Notes: generated by a model not told the origin, from the letters alone. Shown: positions 1 through 6,497, counted from the stretch's first letter. The stretch: 11,389 nt of DNA from Thermoplasmata archaeon (GCA_020350865.1 CP070726.1:194392-205780), one strand, 5' to 3'. A program made the numbers and translations.

Positions 1-663
1 GAGCGACAGGTTGTGGAGGTGTCCATCAGGGTGGCGGGATCCAAGTGGAGCAACGTGGAGATGACGCTGTACGAGGACGATATCCCCATCGGGTTTATCG
101 AAGTGGAAAGATGGCCAGGCAGCCCGGATGCCAATCCATCATACGGGGCCCCCACCATGCCCATCATGTTCGACAGCACAAAGACATACAGGGCAGTTGT
201 GACATACGATCCGTATCCCGACAGCGGTGACATGATCGAAGGTGACCAGCCCAACAACGGGAAGGACAAGAAGGACAATGCCGGAAACCCGGTGTGGGTC
301 ATGCTCACAACAGAAAACCGCACAACAACAATGATCCACCACACCTTCAACACCCAGCAGTCCAAGATCAGGAACAGCGACCACTGGAACCACGTGGAGC
401 CCTGGGAGGTGGAGCTGAACGACTACCTGGGCGGAATATCCGTTCTCCTGACCGGCACGGCGTACGACCCGGGTGCCGACGACCTGAGCTTCCTGTGGGA
501 GTTTGACGACGGCACGGTAATCTCCAGCGACTACCCGAATCCCGGCGGCGTGTTCCCCGTGAGCATCACGGACACTGTGGATTACAGCGGGCCCGCCACT
601 GGTGTCACCCTGACGGTGACGGATGACGACGGCGGGAGTAATTATACAACTATCGCCTTTTAA
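1..663 (+). CDS. PKD-domain extracellular protein, 3' end (partial)
   Basis: The frame is open from the first base, so this is the C-terminal 220 residues of a larger protein whose start lies outside the window; the GTG at 13 is not a credible start. The last ~85 residues look like a PKD (immunoglobulin-like) domain, with the signatures DPGADDLSFLWEFDDGT and VTLTVTDDDGGS, and the protein stops just after it. The preceding ~130 residues, rich in W, Y, D and N and containing HHTFN, resemble the beta-rich module that precedes PKD domains in surface proteins of Thermoplasmata-like archaea (recalled family knowledge, not a search). PKD domains are usually extracellular and mediate adhesion or spacing, so a secreted or cell-surface role is likely. 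No membrane anchor follows the PKD domain. The gene is GC-rich, unlike the AT-rich DNA after it. Confidence 0.8.
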   Translation, partial: ERQVVEVSIRVAGSKWSNVEMTLYEDDIPIGFIEVERWPGSPDANPSYGAPTMPIMFDSTKTYRAVVTYDPYPDSGDMIEGDQPNNGKDKKDNAGNPVWVMLTTENRTTTMIHHTFNTQQSKIRNSDHWNHVEPWEVELNDYLGGISVLLTGTAYDPGADDLSFLWEFDDGTVISSDYPNPGGVFPVSITDTVDYSGPATGVTLTVTDDDGGSNYTTIAF

Positions 664-724
664 TATTCCAATAAAAGCCTAGAGACCTTACTAATCTTGA
701 TTGAGAACACTATTATTATAACCA

Positions 725-970
725 TTATGAACGTTCGGTCAGAGACTCCACAATAGCATTATTTCTCATTGACAATCATTGTAAGATTGAATCATTAGAT
801 AAAACTGAAAAGTTACATTTTTCGAATGTTTTAATATTATATTGGTGTCCCTTTACAGTTGATAACCAATCGGTTTTAAACAAATGCAATCCTTTTGTTT
901 GTGTGGGATCATCTATTAAGTGACACCTCCTAAAGAAGTCATGATAGAAAAATATAAGTATATATGCACC
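725..970 (-). pseudogene. possible decayed coding remnant with in-frame TGA
   Basis: On the minus strand 64 codons are open from 970 down to 779. An in-frame TGA (776-778) follows, then 16 more open codons to a TAA at 725-727. The translation looks like real protein: pieces include CHLIDDPTQTKGLHLFKTDW, STVKGHQYNIKTFEKCNF and, after the TGA, LSMRNNAIVESLTERS. The frame has no ATG or GTG start, and it runs into the promoter zone of the divergent ribbon-helix-helix gene. It therefore looks like a 5'-truncated, nonsense-interrupted remnant, perhaps of a mobile-element or toxin gene. I do not recognise the family. Chance openness in AT-rich DNA is the main alternative. Confidence 0.25.
950..967 (+). 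promoter_or_regulatory. TATA-like box for the ribbon-helix-helix gene
   Basis: The AT run AAATATAAGTATATATGC resembles an archaeal TATA box and lies about 40-55 nt before the preferred ATG at 1006. That spacing allows transcription to start near 980 with a leader of about 25 nt. The call rests on position and composition only. Confidence 0.35.
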
Positions 971-1005
971 CTAAATGATTCATATAAACGTCATGGGTGA
1001 TGCAA

Positions 1006-1227
1006 ATGGTGAGAGTGACCACGGACCTGCCAAAAACGATGGACAAGGAGTTGGATGCCCTTGTGGCCATAGGGCTCTACAAGAGTAAAAGCGAGGCTTT
1101 ACGTGATGCTCTGAGGGATCTGCTCTTCAAATATAAGGATAAAATCGGGCATATAGATGATCTGAGGAAGGAGATGTCAACCGTAAAGGACAAGATGAGC
1201 GATGCCATCATAGATGCACGAGAGTGA
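1006..1227 (+). CDS. ribbon-helix-helix (CopG-like) DNA-binding protein
   Basis: A 73-residue protein with the layout of a ribbon-helix-helix transcription factor: a short N-terminal beta strand (VRVTTDLP, residues 2-9), helix 1 (about 10-22), a turn with KSKSEALRDALRDLL forming helix 2 (about 26-40), then a charged, probably coiled-coil tail to residue 73. Such proteins dimerise through the strand pair, which inserts into the DNA major groove; they are often autoregulators or antitoxins. I prefer ATG 1006 because GGTGAT (996-1001) sits 4 nt upstream; in-frame GTG 997 and ATG 1000 overlap that ribosome-binding site. No intact toxin partner follows directly: the reading frame beginning 3 nt downstream is broken by a stop. 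It could regulate itself or the nearby hicBA genes; this is inference. Confidence 0.8.
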   Translation: MVRVTTDLPKTMDKELDALVAIGLYKSKSEALRDALRDLLFKYKDKIGHIDDLRKEMSTVKDKMSDAIIDARE

Positions 1228-1230
1228 GCT

Positions 1231-1425
1231 GTGATGAAGATATACTATTTTGGATCTTTATTTTCAGACCAGTAACTGCTTAATGTTATGAATTTGGAGA
1301 AACTTGAAACTTTGAATCCTGAGAAGTATAATGATATGGGAGTAAATTATTATTTGTCAATTTTAAGCAATGGAACGAATATAAATTATAAAGCAAGTAT
1401 TAAATATCAAGAAGGGCATGAATAG
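1231..1425 (+). pseudogene. small AT-rich ORF with in-frame TAA (uncertain)
   Basis: A frame opens with GTG-ATG 3 nt after the ribbon-helix-helix stop, reads 14 codons (VMKIYYFGSLFSDQ), meets TAA at 1273-1275, and continues in the same frame for 49 more codons to TAG at 1423-1425. The later part contains NLEKLETLNPEKYNDMG and a polar tail; an internal ATG at 1288 would give a 45-residue peptide. The tight spacing after the regulator is what one expects of a co-transcribed partner, for example a toxin now inactivated by a nonsense mutation. I do not recognise the family, and AT-rich non-coding sequence could give this by chance. The hicBA promoter probably lies inside its 3' part. Confidence 0.22.
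1378..1393 (+). promoter_or_regulatory. TATA-like box for hicBA
   Basis: The sequence AATATAAATTATAAAG lies 48-63 nt before the preferred hicB start at 1441. It is the best TATA match upstream of the pair and is placed for transcription to begin near 1410. No biochemical support is available from sequence alone. Confidence 0.35.
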
Positions 1426-1440
1426 AATAGGGTGAATGTA

Positions 1441-1647
1441 ATGGAATTTAATGTTGTACTTGAACCTGCCGAGGAAGGAGGATATACCGTTCAGTGTATA
1501 GAATTACCGGCAGCTATAAGTCAGGGAGAGACCAAGGAGGAAGCTTTAAAAAATATAAAAGAAGCTATTGAGTTGGTTTTGGAAGTCAGATATGAACAAG
1601 GGTCTGTAACCGGAGAGATAGCTAAGGTGGAAGTCATTCATGCCTAA
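1441..1647 (+). CDS. hicB: HicB-like antitoxin (short, no DNA-binding domain)
   Basis: This 68-residue protein has the compact HicB fold signature: an N-terminal strand (MEFNVVLEPAEEGGYTVQC), the ELPAAISQGETKEEALKNIK loop-helix and a second helix ending in LVLEVR. HicB antitoxins bind and block the HicA mRNA interferase. Many HicB proteins add a C-terminal helix-turn-helix or ribbon-helix-helix domain for autoregulation; this one ends right after the core, so it cannot bind DNA in the usual way. ATG 1441 is chosen because GGTGA (1431-1435) lies 5 nt upstream; the in-frame GTG at 1432 is inside that site. The stop overlaps the hicA start by 8 nt, indicating translational coupling. The antitoxin-first order is the reverse of the classical E. 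coli hicAB arrangement but is common in other genomes. Confidence 0.88.
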   Translation: MEFNVVLEPAEEGGYTVQCIELPAAISQGETKEEALKNIKEAIELVLEVRYEQGSVTGEIAKVEVIHA

Positions 1648-1855
1648 GCTCCCGGCAATTTCTGGTCGAAAATTGATAAAAGCTTTAACTCGATTGGGTT
1701 TTGTGATTGTCCGTCAAAAAGGTAGCCATGTATTTTTGCAGAGAGGGGAGGATACTACTGTTGTCCCTCTTCACAAGGAAATCAAAAAACCTACACTTAA
1801 AAAGATATTGAAACAAGCAAACGTATCTCTGGATGATCTACTTGAGGAATTGTAA
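1640..1855 (+). CDS. hicA: HicA-like mRNA interferase toxin
   Basis: A 71-residue protein matching the YcfA/HicA family end to end: ISGRKLIKALTRLGF forms the first helix and strand, RQKGSHVFLQRG the signature strand carrying the catalytic histidine (His30), VVPLHKEIKK the next strand, and PTLKKILKQANVSLDDLLEEL the final helices. HicA toxins have a double-stranded-RNA-binding-like fold and cut mRNA independently of the ribosome until neutralised by HicB. Length and motif are complete, so the toxin is probably functional. The ATG overlaps the last 8 nt of hicB, so the two are almost certainly one transcript. A T-rich run follows the stop. The pair lies in AT-rich DNA between two GC-rich genes, consistent with acquisition as a cassette. 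Confidence 0.92.
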   Translation: MPKLPAISGRKLIKALTRLGFVIVRQKGSHVFLQRGEDTTVVPLHKEIKKPTLKKILKQANVSLDDLLEEL

Positions 1856-1880
1856 TTTTGCTTTTTCTCCCATTTTTGGT
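1856..1880 (+). terminator. T-rich terminator-like run after hicA
   Basis: Directly after the hicA stop there are three T-rich tracts (TTTTGCTTTTT, then CATTTTTGG). Oligo-T stretches without a strong hairpin are typical archaeal termination signals. The location, between hicA and a convergent gene ending at 1891, fits this role. Confidence 0.35.
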
Positions 1881-1890
1881 CATGGTTTCA

Positions 1891-3057
1891 TCACCCCACA
1901 GCCCTCACGGTCTCCGTAATCGCAAACCCCCTGCGCCTGGCCTCCTCCACCACGAGCTCACCCGGAACGTTTTCCACGGGCACTGCCCCCCTGGGTATCC
2001 TGCCCTCTGCAGCCAGGATAGCAATGATCGAGGCGTGCCATCCGGTGAGCCGCTGCATGGCGGTAAATCCAGTTTTCTCATCATAATAATCTATGAGTTG
2101 TACCTCAGCCTCGCACCGCTCTCCATCCTTTTCCCCAATGCACCTGACTCGGATAATGCACACGTCCTTTGTCTGGGTGGATGTGATCTTGGGTTCCAGG
2201 AGAGCGTGAAAGACTGCCCTTGGGATGACCTCTGTATCGCCCACCAAGATGGGCTCCTCGCCAAACAGGCCGAGCTGGGCATAGGCCCTGAACTGCGCCC
2301 AGTGGCCGGGATAGCGCAGCGTCCTGTTCTCGAGGCGGCTCAATCTACCCAGGAAGGTCCAGGGCATGGTGGACAGGCCCCCGGATGTGACAAAGGCCTC
2401 AAGCCTGCCCAAGGGAGGGAGCTCCAGCTCCTCGTACCCCTCGAAGCACGGCACCTTTACCACTTTTCCATCTTTGATAAAATATGCGGAGCCGGAGTAT
2501 TCGTTGGTAAGGCCCCCCATGCTGAAGGTCAGCTCGTAGTTCCAGGGGGGGCTGGGCTGCTGGGGCAGTCCCCCGTCCCAGATGAGCACCTCATTCGGAT
2601 CATCCATAAAGAACATGGCGTGCAGGGCCAGGGAGATGTTCATGCCCGGGCCCATACCGCAGTCGGGAACGATGCTGATTCCCTTTTTTGTGGCCTCTGA
2701 ATCTAACTCCAGCTGACTGCGCACGATATCTGTGTTGCCCCCTAGATCGCACATGTGTGCCCCAATTTTTAGGGCGGTTCTTGTTATTCCCAAATTGAGA
2801 GGGTAGGGTACGGCGCTGATAATTGCGGAAATACCCTTCAACTGCGAGGCCAGCTGCTCTTCGTTTCTCACATCCGCCCGAAGAGGGGAACAGATGTCTT
2901 TTCCCGCGAGCTTGTTGACGTGCATGGCCGCTTCTTCGGCAGTGTTGAGATTCACATCTGCCAATAATATCTGCTCCGCATCCCCGAATCTCGAAAGGTC
3001 GTATGCACAGGCCGCACCCTGGCGACCCGAACCCAGAACCGCGTATCGCCTGCCCAT
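1891..3057 (-). CDS. lysine 6-dehydrogenase-like / saccharopine dehydrogenase family oxidoreductase
   Basis: A 388-residue NAD(P)-dependent oxidoreductase. An N-terminal Rossmann fold has the dinucleotide motif GSGRQG (residues 9-14) and an acidic LLADVNL at the end of strand 2, suggesting NAD rather than NADP. CDLGG (about 103-107) and VPDCGMGPGM (about 130-139) are family signatures. The second domain contains LEAFVTSGGLSTM and TLRYPGHW. From memory these line up along the whole length with the Geobacillus L-lysine 6-dehydrogenase, which oxidises the epsilon-amino group of lysine to a semialdehyde that cyclises. Other members of the saccharopine dehydrogenase-like family have different substrates, so the exact substrate is uncertain. 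ATG 3057 is preferred: GGGGTGA lies 5 nt before it, and GTG 3066 overlaps that site. It is transcribed away from the acyl-CoA ligase and converges on hicBA. Confidence 0.85.
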   Translation of the reverse strand: MGRRYAVLGSGRQGAACAYDLSRFGDAEQILLADVNLNTAEEAAMHVNKLAGKDICSPLRADVRNEEQLASQLKGISAIISAVPYPLNLGITRTALKIGAHMCDLGGNTDIVRSQLELDSEATKKGISIVPDCGMGPGMNISLALHAMFFMDDPNEVLIWDGGLPQQPSPPWNYELTFSMGGLTNEYSGSAYFIKDGKVVKVPCFEGYEELELPPLGRLEAFVTSGGLSTMPWTFLGRLSRLENRTLRYPGHWAQFRAYAQLGLFGEEPILVGDTEVIPRAVFHALLEPKITSTQTKDVCIIRVRCIGEKDGERCEAEVQLIDYYDEKTGFTAMQRLTGWHASIIAILAAEGRIPRGAVPVENVPGELVVEEARRRGFAITETVRAVG

Positions 3058-3096
3058 GAATTTCACCCCGATGAATCTGTAAAGATGGATGGCTTC

Positions 3097-3111
3097 ATTA
3101 TTATTTTAAGC
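3097..3111 (-). promoter_or_regulatory. TATA-like box for the lysine 6-dehydrogenase-like gene
   Basis: Read on the minus strand the sequence is CTTAAAATAATAATG, 40-54 nt before ATG 3057. The position suits a short leader carrying the GGGGTGA ribosome-binding site. Confidence 0.3.
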
Positions 3112-3210
3112 AATACCTGTTTTCACTTTAGGGAAGAGCCCTGATTTTAACGTTTCCCTTGTACTCATCCCTGACATGTGTTTGGGTCCGATGAACGAAA
3201 CTGCTATCAG

Positions 3211-3223
3211 AAAAACATAAATT
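3211..3223 (+). promoter_or_regulatory. TATA-like box for the acyl-CoA ligase gene
   Basis: AAAAACATAAATT lies about 50-62 nt before the preferred ATG 3273, giving a predicted start near 3243 and a leader of about 30 nt. Further AT-rich candidates at 3231-3237 and 3250-3258 are too close to the start codon for a leadered transcript carrying the ribosome-binding site. Confidence 0.3.
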
Positions 3224-3272
3224 CCCCCTGCATATATCCACAAAATCCCCATATTATAAGGTGGTGTTGAAG

Positions 3273-5060
3273 ATGCTGACTCTCGGAGAGACCATAGACA
3301 GGGCTGCAATCGCCTTCCCGGACAAAGAGGCCGTATGTTTCGTGTGTGAGGATGAGAGGCGAATGACGTACGCAGAGCTCAACGAGGAGGTGAACCGGTT
3401 TGCAGGAGGCCTCGTTTCCATGGGCATCAAGGCGGGCGACAAGGTCGGTTTATGGATGCAGAACCGCCCCGAGTGGATAGTTGCCTGGTTCGCCGTGACC
3501 AAGATGGGAGGGATCCTGGTTCCCATGGACACCTGGTACAAATCCTCTGAAGCCGAGTACATCCTCGGTCACTCCGAGGCAGTGGCCGTTATCACCTCCG
3601 CCCGCTTCGGCAAAAACGATTTCCCAGGAATGCTAGAGGAGATCAAACCGAAACTGCCGAAGCTCGAGCACATCGTCGTCCTGGGAGATGTTGAGGATAA
3701 CACGACACTTTCGGGCATCATATCCTACGATTCGGTCCTAAGTAAGGGAGACGACTGGAGGGAGAACCAGGAATATACCGACCGCCGCTTCCAGAACGAG
3801 CTGGACAATGTGGCCTTCATCCTGTACACCAGCGGCACAACAGGCAGGCCCAAGGGCGCAATGCTCACCCACATGAACATCGTGGCTAATGCCAAGGATG
3901 CGGCATCCATCATGAAGGTGACGCACAGGGACCGCTTCCTCGTCCCAGTTCCCTTCTCGCACCTGTTCGGGTGCGTGCTGGGTGTTGTTCTTACTGTGGT
4001 TCACGGGGCCAGCATGGTGGTCATGGAGACGTTCGAGCCGGAGGATGTGCTCAAAGTAATTGAGAAGGAGCAGTGCACCATCTGTCACGGTGTGCCAACC
4101 ATGTTCATCCGCGAGCTGGAAGTACTGAAGGTGAGAAAGTACGACACCACCTCTCTGCGCACGGGCATCATAGCCGGGGCTCCGTGCCCTGTGGATACCA
4201 TGGAGGGCATCATGAATGTCATGAAGTGCAACATCTGCATCGGATACGGCCTCACCGAATGCTCCCTGGTGACGCTGACGCGGTTCGAGGATACGCTGGC
4301 GCAGAGGGTGGAGACGGTGGGCAAGCCCCTGCCCAATGTGGAGGTCAGGGTGGTGGATGAGCACCACAACACGCGTCCCACAGGCCAGATGGGGGAGCTG
4401 GCCTGCAGGGGCTACAATGTCATGAAGGGATACTTCAAGATGCCAAAGCAGACAAAGGAGACAATCGATTCCGAGGGGTGGCTGTACACGGGGGATCTGG
4501 CCACTGCAGATATGAAAGGCTACTACAGGATAGTGGGGCGGAAAAAGGATATGGTCATTGTGGGCGGGTTCAATGTGTACCCCAGGGAAATCGAGGAGTA
4601 CCTCATTGCTGATCCGAGGATCCAGGAGGTGGCTGTTGTGGGGGTTCCCGACCACGACATGGGGGAGCTGGTGGCCGCCGTGATCGTGCCCGAGCCCGGT
4701 ATGGAGATCACGGGACAGGAGGTGGTGGACCTCTGCTACGGCAAGATGGCCTCGGTAAAGGTGCCTAGATACGTTTTCATGGTGGAGGAGCTGCCCATCT
4801 CCAGCAGGGGCAAGGTGCAGAAGTACAAACTGAGAGGTGACCTGGGGGCCAGGATCGAAAAGGAGGGCATTGCAAAGATCGTGCCCACCGAAGTTAGGCT
4901 CAAGAAAAAGGTGGACAGGTTGCCTTTGGTTGTTGACAAGATACTGACGTCCTGCATGTTCCAGGAGGCACAGAAATCCGATCTGGAGCGCTTCCTCATG
5001 TCCCTTTCAGATGAGCAGGAGGAGCTGTTCAAAAAGCTGGTCCTCGGCGCAGAAGCCTGA
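3273..5060 (+). CDS. acyl-CoA synthetase (AMP-forming, ANL superfamily) with C-terminal extension
   Basis: A 595-residue adenylate-forming enzyme with all core motifs in order: YTSGTTGRPKG (185-195, ATP phosphate loop), YGLTE (325-329), GWLYTGD (402-408), GRKKDMVIVGG with NVYPREIEEYL (422 on, hinge region), and SSRGKVQK (510-517), whose Lys514 is the expected catalytic lysine of the adenylation step. It should convert a carboxylic acid, ATP and CoA to acyl-CoA, AMP and PPi in the cytosol. The pattern resembles medium/long-chain fatty-acid CoA ligases, but chain length cannot be read from sequence. After the last motif there are about 70 charged residues (525-595) beyond the normal end; parts look helical. 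ATG 3273 is chosen with GGTGGTG (3260-3266) upstream; the GTGs at 3261 and 3264 lie inside that site. The stop is 8 nt from a convergent gene. Its metabolic partner may be the isomerase at 9259-10008. Confidence 0.92.
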   Translation: MLTLGETIDRAAIAFPDKEAVCFVCEDERRMTYAELNEEVNRFAGGLVSMGIKAGDKVGLWMQNRPEWIVAWFAVTKMGGILVPMDTWYKSSEAEYILGHSEAVAVITSARFGKNDFPGMLEEIKPKLPKLEHIVVLGDVEDNTTLSGIISYDSVLSKGDDWRENQEYTDRRFQNELDNVAFILYTSGTTGRPKGAMLTHMNIVANAKDAASIMKVTHRDRFLVPVPFSHLFGCVLGVVLTVVHGASMVVMETFEPEDVLKVIEKEQCTICHGVPTMFIRELEVLKVRKYDTTSLRTGIIAGAPCPVDTMEGIMNVMKCNICIGYGLTECSLVTLTRFEDTLAQRVETVGKPLPNVEVRVVDEHHNTRPTGQMGELACRGYNVMKGYFKMPKQTKETIDSEGWLYTGDLATADMKGYYRIVGRKKDMVIVGGFNVYPREIEEYLIADPRIQEVAVVGVPDHDMGELVAAVIVPEPGMEITGQEVVDLCYGKMASVKVPRYVFMVEELPISSRGKVQKYKLRGDLGARIEKEGIAKIVPTEVRLKKKVDRLPLVVDKILTSCMFQEAQKSDLERFLMSLSDEQEELFKKLVLGAEA

Positions 5061-5068
5061 GTGGGAGA

Positions 5069-5566
5069 TTATCTTGTCAGGCTCAGCTGCGCCCTTATTA
5101 CATTGATGACCTCTTCGGGGCTCTTGGTGGAGAAGACGAACTCGGGGAATCTTCCCTCCTTCAAAGAAAGTAGGACACGGGGCGTTCCAATGGTGTTGTA
5201 CACCAGCCTTTTCTTTCCCTTGATTTTCGCAACCCTGATCCCAAAGCCGCCGTACTTGACAGAGGAAACATCATCGCGATTGCAGTCTGCGATATTCACT
5301 ATTGGTATTTTGCGTTTTAAGATCCCGAAGCCAACCGTAATGGATTCGCTGGTCATCGTGATTGTGAGGGTAGCAAAATTTATTGTCAGAAGGAGGAATG
5401 CAATAAATATGGTTATGTAGAACAGGGTCCAGAAGAGGAAGGGCTCTGCCGATTCTACCAGTAGGTGGTACATCATTATGACAAGCATGAAGACGGTAAT
5501 TGGTGAAAGAATGGCAATGAATCCCTTGGCTGTGAACCTTTCGTGGTAGATTACATCATGTTCCAT
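5069..5566 (-). CDS. two-helix membrane protein with PH-like domain
   Basis: A 165-residue protein with two hydrophobic helices (about 15-36 and 42-67) followed by a beta-rich region of about 95 residues. The pattern ITMTSESITVGFGILKRKIP, then a VNIADC turn, YGGFGIRVAKIKGKK, and a final helix (SPEEVINVIRAQ) is what one sees in bacterial/archaeal PH-like domains of the YdbS/DUF304 type, which are usually membrane-tethered and of unknown biochemical role. No signal peptide or catalytic motif is visible. The start at 5566 is supported by an extended ribosome-binding site, GGTGGTGATC, just upstream on the minus strand. It follows the 258-residue membrane protein by 30 nt and is probably co-transcribed with it. 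The PH assignment is by pattern recognition and moderately sure. Confidence 0.65.
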   Translation of the reverse strand: MEHDVIYHERFTAKGFIAILSPITVFMLVIMMYHLLVESAEPFLFWTLFYITIFIAFLLLTINFATLTITMTSESITVGFGILKRKIPIVNIADCNRDDVSSVKYGGFGIRVAKIKGKKRLVYNTIGTPRVLLSLKEGRFPEFVFSTKSPEEVINVIRAQLSLTR

Positions 5567-5596
5567 AAGGGATCACCACCTCATCACATATTCGGT

Positions 5597-6373
5597 TTAT
5601 CCCTGAGAAACCTTATTTATCAACTCGCCCTTGGGCCACTCGTTGTTGAAGATGGTGTGAATCCTCCGCAACAGCTGCTCCTCCCGAATTATGAACACGT
5701 ATCCGGGTTCCTCACCACTTACAGCCCCCATGGCAAAGGGTTTTTGCATGACGTACATAATGCATTCCTCTCTGCCCCCTTTTTTACCGAGAAAGAACGA
5801 ATAGCTGGGTGGGGCTCCTTTGATCACCTTTGCTGTCAGTTTCTCTCCGACTTCCTTGCTTTCATCCATTAGTTGCTTCTTTATTTTATTGTACCGTTCT
5901 ATCCTCTTTTTGCAATCCTCTACCTCCTCATCTGATTGGCCCTGGTAGAAGATATATTGGGCCTGGTTGAACTCAGGTTTTGAATAGCTCTTTTTTATGA
6001 CACCGAAGATTTCGTTTTCAGCCAGAATCAGAGGGGCGTTGTACCAGTGCAGTTCCTCCTCGAACTCCCATATGCTCTTCTTGCAGGGATCCACCAGCTC
6101 ACAGGGCACCTTCTGCCTTTGCAGTTCCTTGAGGATGGATTCGGTGAGATTGGTGTTCTGCTCCAGTATTTTGGCAACGTCACCGAATTTCTCCTTGTAG
6201 AACACGTTTTCAATGACCTGATCCAATATGTAGGCCGAAAGAAGAGTCAGAAGCATGATGATGGCAAAGTTCTCGGATATCTGGCCAAAGGAAAGCAGCA
6301 CAATTGCCACAATCGAGGTGATAATCACCGCCATAAGCGGAACAGTTGGCAGCATGGATTTCAAGTTCACCAT
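5597..6373 (-). CDS. two-helix membrane protein with cytosolic domain, unknown function
   Basis: A 258-residue protein I do not recognise. Residues about 9-30 and 34-54 form two hydrophobic helices with a very short loop, so both ends are probably cytosolic. A linker helix (KFGDVAKILEQNTNLTESIL) follows, then a domain with conserved-looking aromatic clusters (ELHWYNAPLI, QAQYIFYQGQ), a charged coiled stretch (about 155-185), and a C-terminal part with YSFFLGKKGG, MYVMQKP, GYVFIIREEQLLRRI and FNNEW. That last part is loosely reminiscent of non-catalytic PLD-like sensor domains at the C-termini of some archaeal regulators; no HKD motif is seen, so this is weak. ATG 6373 has GGTGA 4 nt upstream. 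The PH-like protein gene follows 30 nt downstream. Confidence 0.75.
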   Translation of the reverse strand: MVNLKSMLPTVPLMAVIITSIVAIVLLSFGQISENFAIIMLLTLLSAYILDQVIENVFYKEKFGDVAKILEQNTNLTESILKELQRQKVPCELVDPCKKSIWEFEEELHWYNAPLILAENEIFGVIKKSYSKPEFNQAQYIFYQGQSDEEVEDCKKRIERYNKIKKQLMDESKEVGEKLTAKVIKGAPPSYSFFLGKKGGREECIMYVMQKPFAMGAVSGEEPGYVFIIREEQLLRRIHTIFNNEWPKGELINKVSQG

Positions 6374-6497
6374 GTTTTCACCGGCGACTGGTGCTTCATA
6401 ATGTAATAGTGGTATATGAAATTGAGCATAAATTCGAAGGATATAATCGATGCAGTTTTATTTATTGTGAAAATATTTGCCTATAAACAGTGATTTA
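6374..6497 (-). promoter_or_regulatory. intergenic region with candidate promoter for the membrane gene pair
   Basis: This AT-rich gap separates msrA from the membrane-protein pair on the same strand. Minus-strand TATA-like sequences occur at 6454-6468 (CACAATAAATAAAAC) and about 6438-6451 (TCGATTATATCCTT). Either could start a transcript carrying the GGTGA site ahead of 6373. Minus-strand T-rich tracts after the msrA stop might terminate the upstream operon. Confidence 0.3.

Larger units (their letters stand above)
664..996. other. AT-rich intergenic region with a possible gene remnant
   Basis: No intact gene is visible between the PKD protein and the ribbon-helix-helix gene. Base composition drops sharply to AT-rich immediately after 663. 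The minus strand carries a protein-like open stretch with an internal stop (see the pseudogene entry at 725-970). A short perfect palindrome, ACAATCATTGT, lies at 772-782. The right end holds the promoter of the next gene. I see no tRNA-like fold and no repeat array. Confidence 0.5.

Noticed and set aside
924..931. Minus-strand AGGAGGTG, a perfect Shine-Dalgarno-like site
   Set aside because: The following ATG opens only about 18 codons with no recognisable product. The site falls inside the possible remnant frame at 725-970, so it is probably coincidental.
1858..2700. Open plus-strand frame of 280 codons
   Set aside because: It lies antisense to the well-supported lysine 6-dehydrogenase-like gene. 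Its translation is low-complexity (P, G, H and L rich) with no family resemblance.
3738..4655. Open minus-strand frame of 305 codons
   Set aside because: It is antisense to the acyl-CoA ligase core motifs and its composition (very His-rich) is that of a shadow frame in GC-rich coding DNA.
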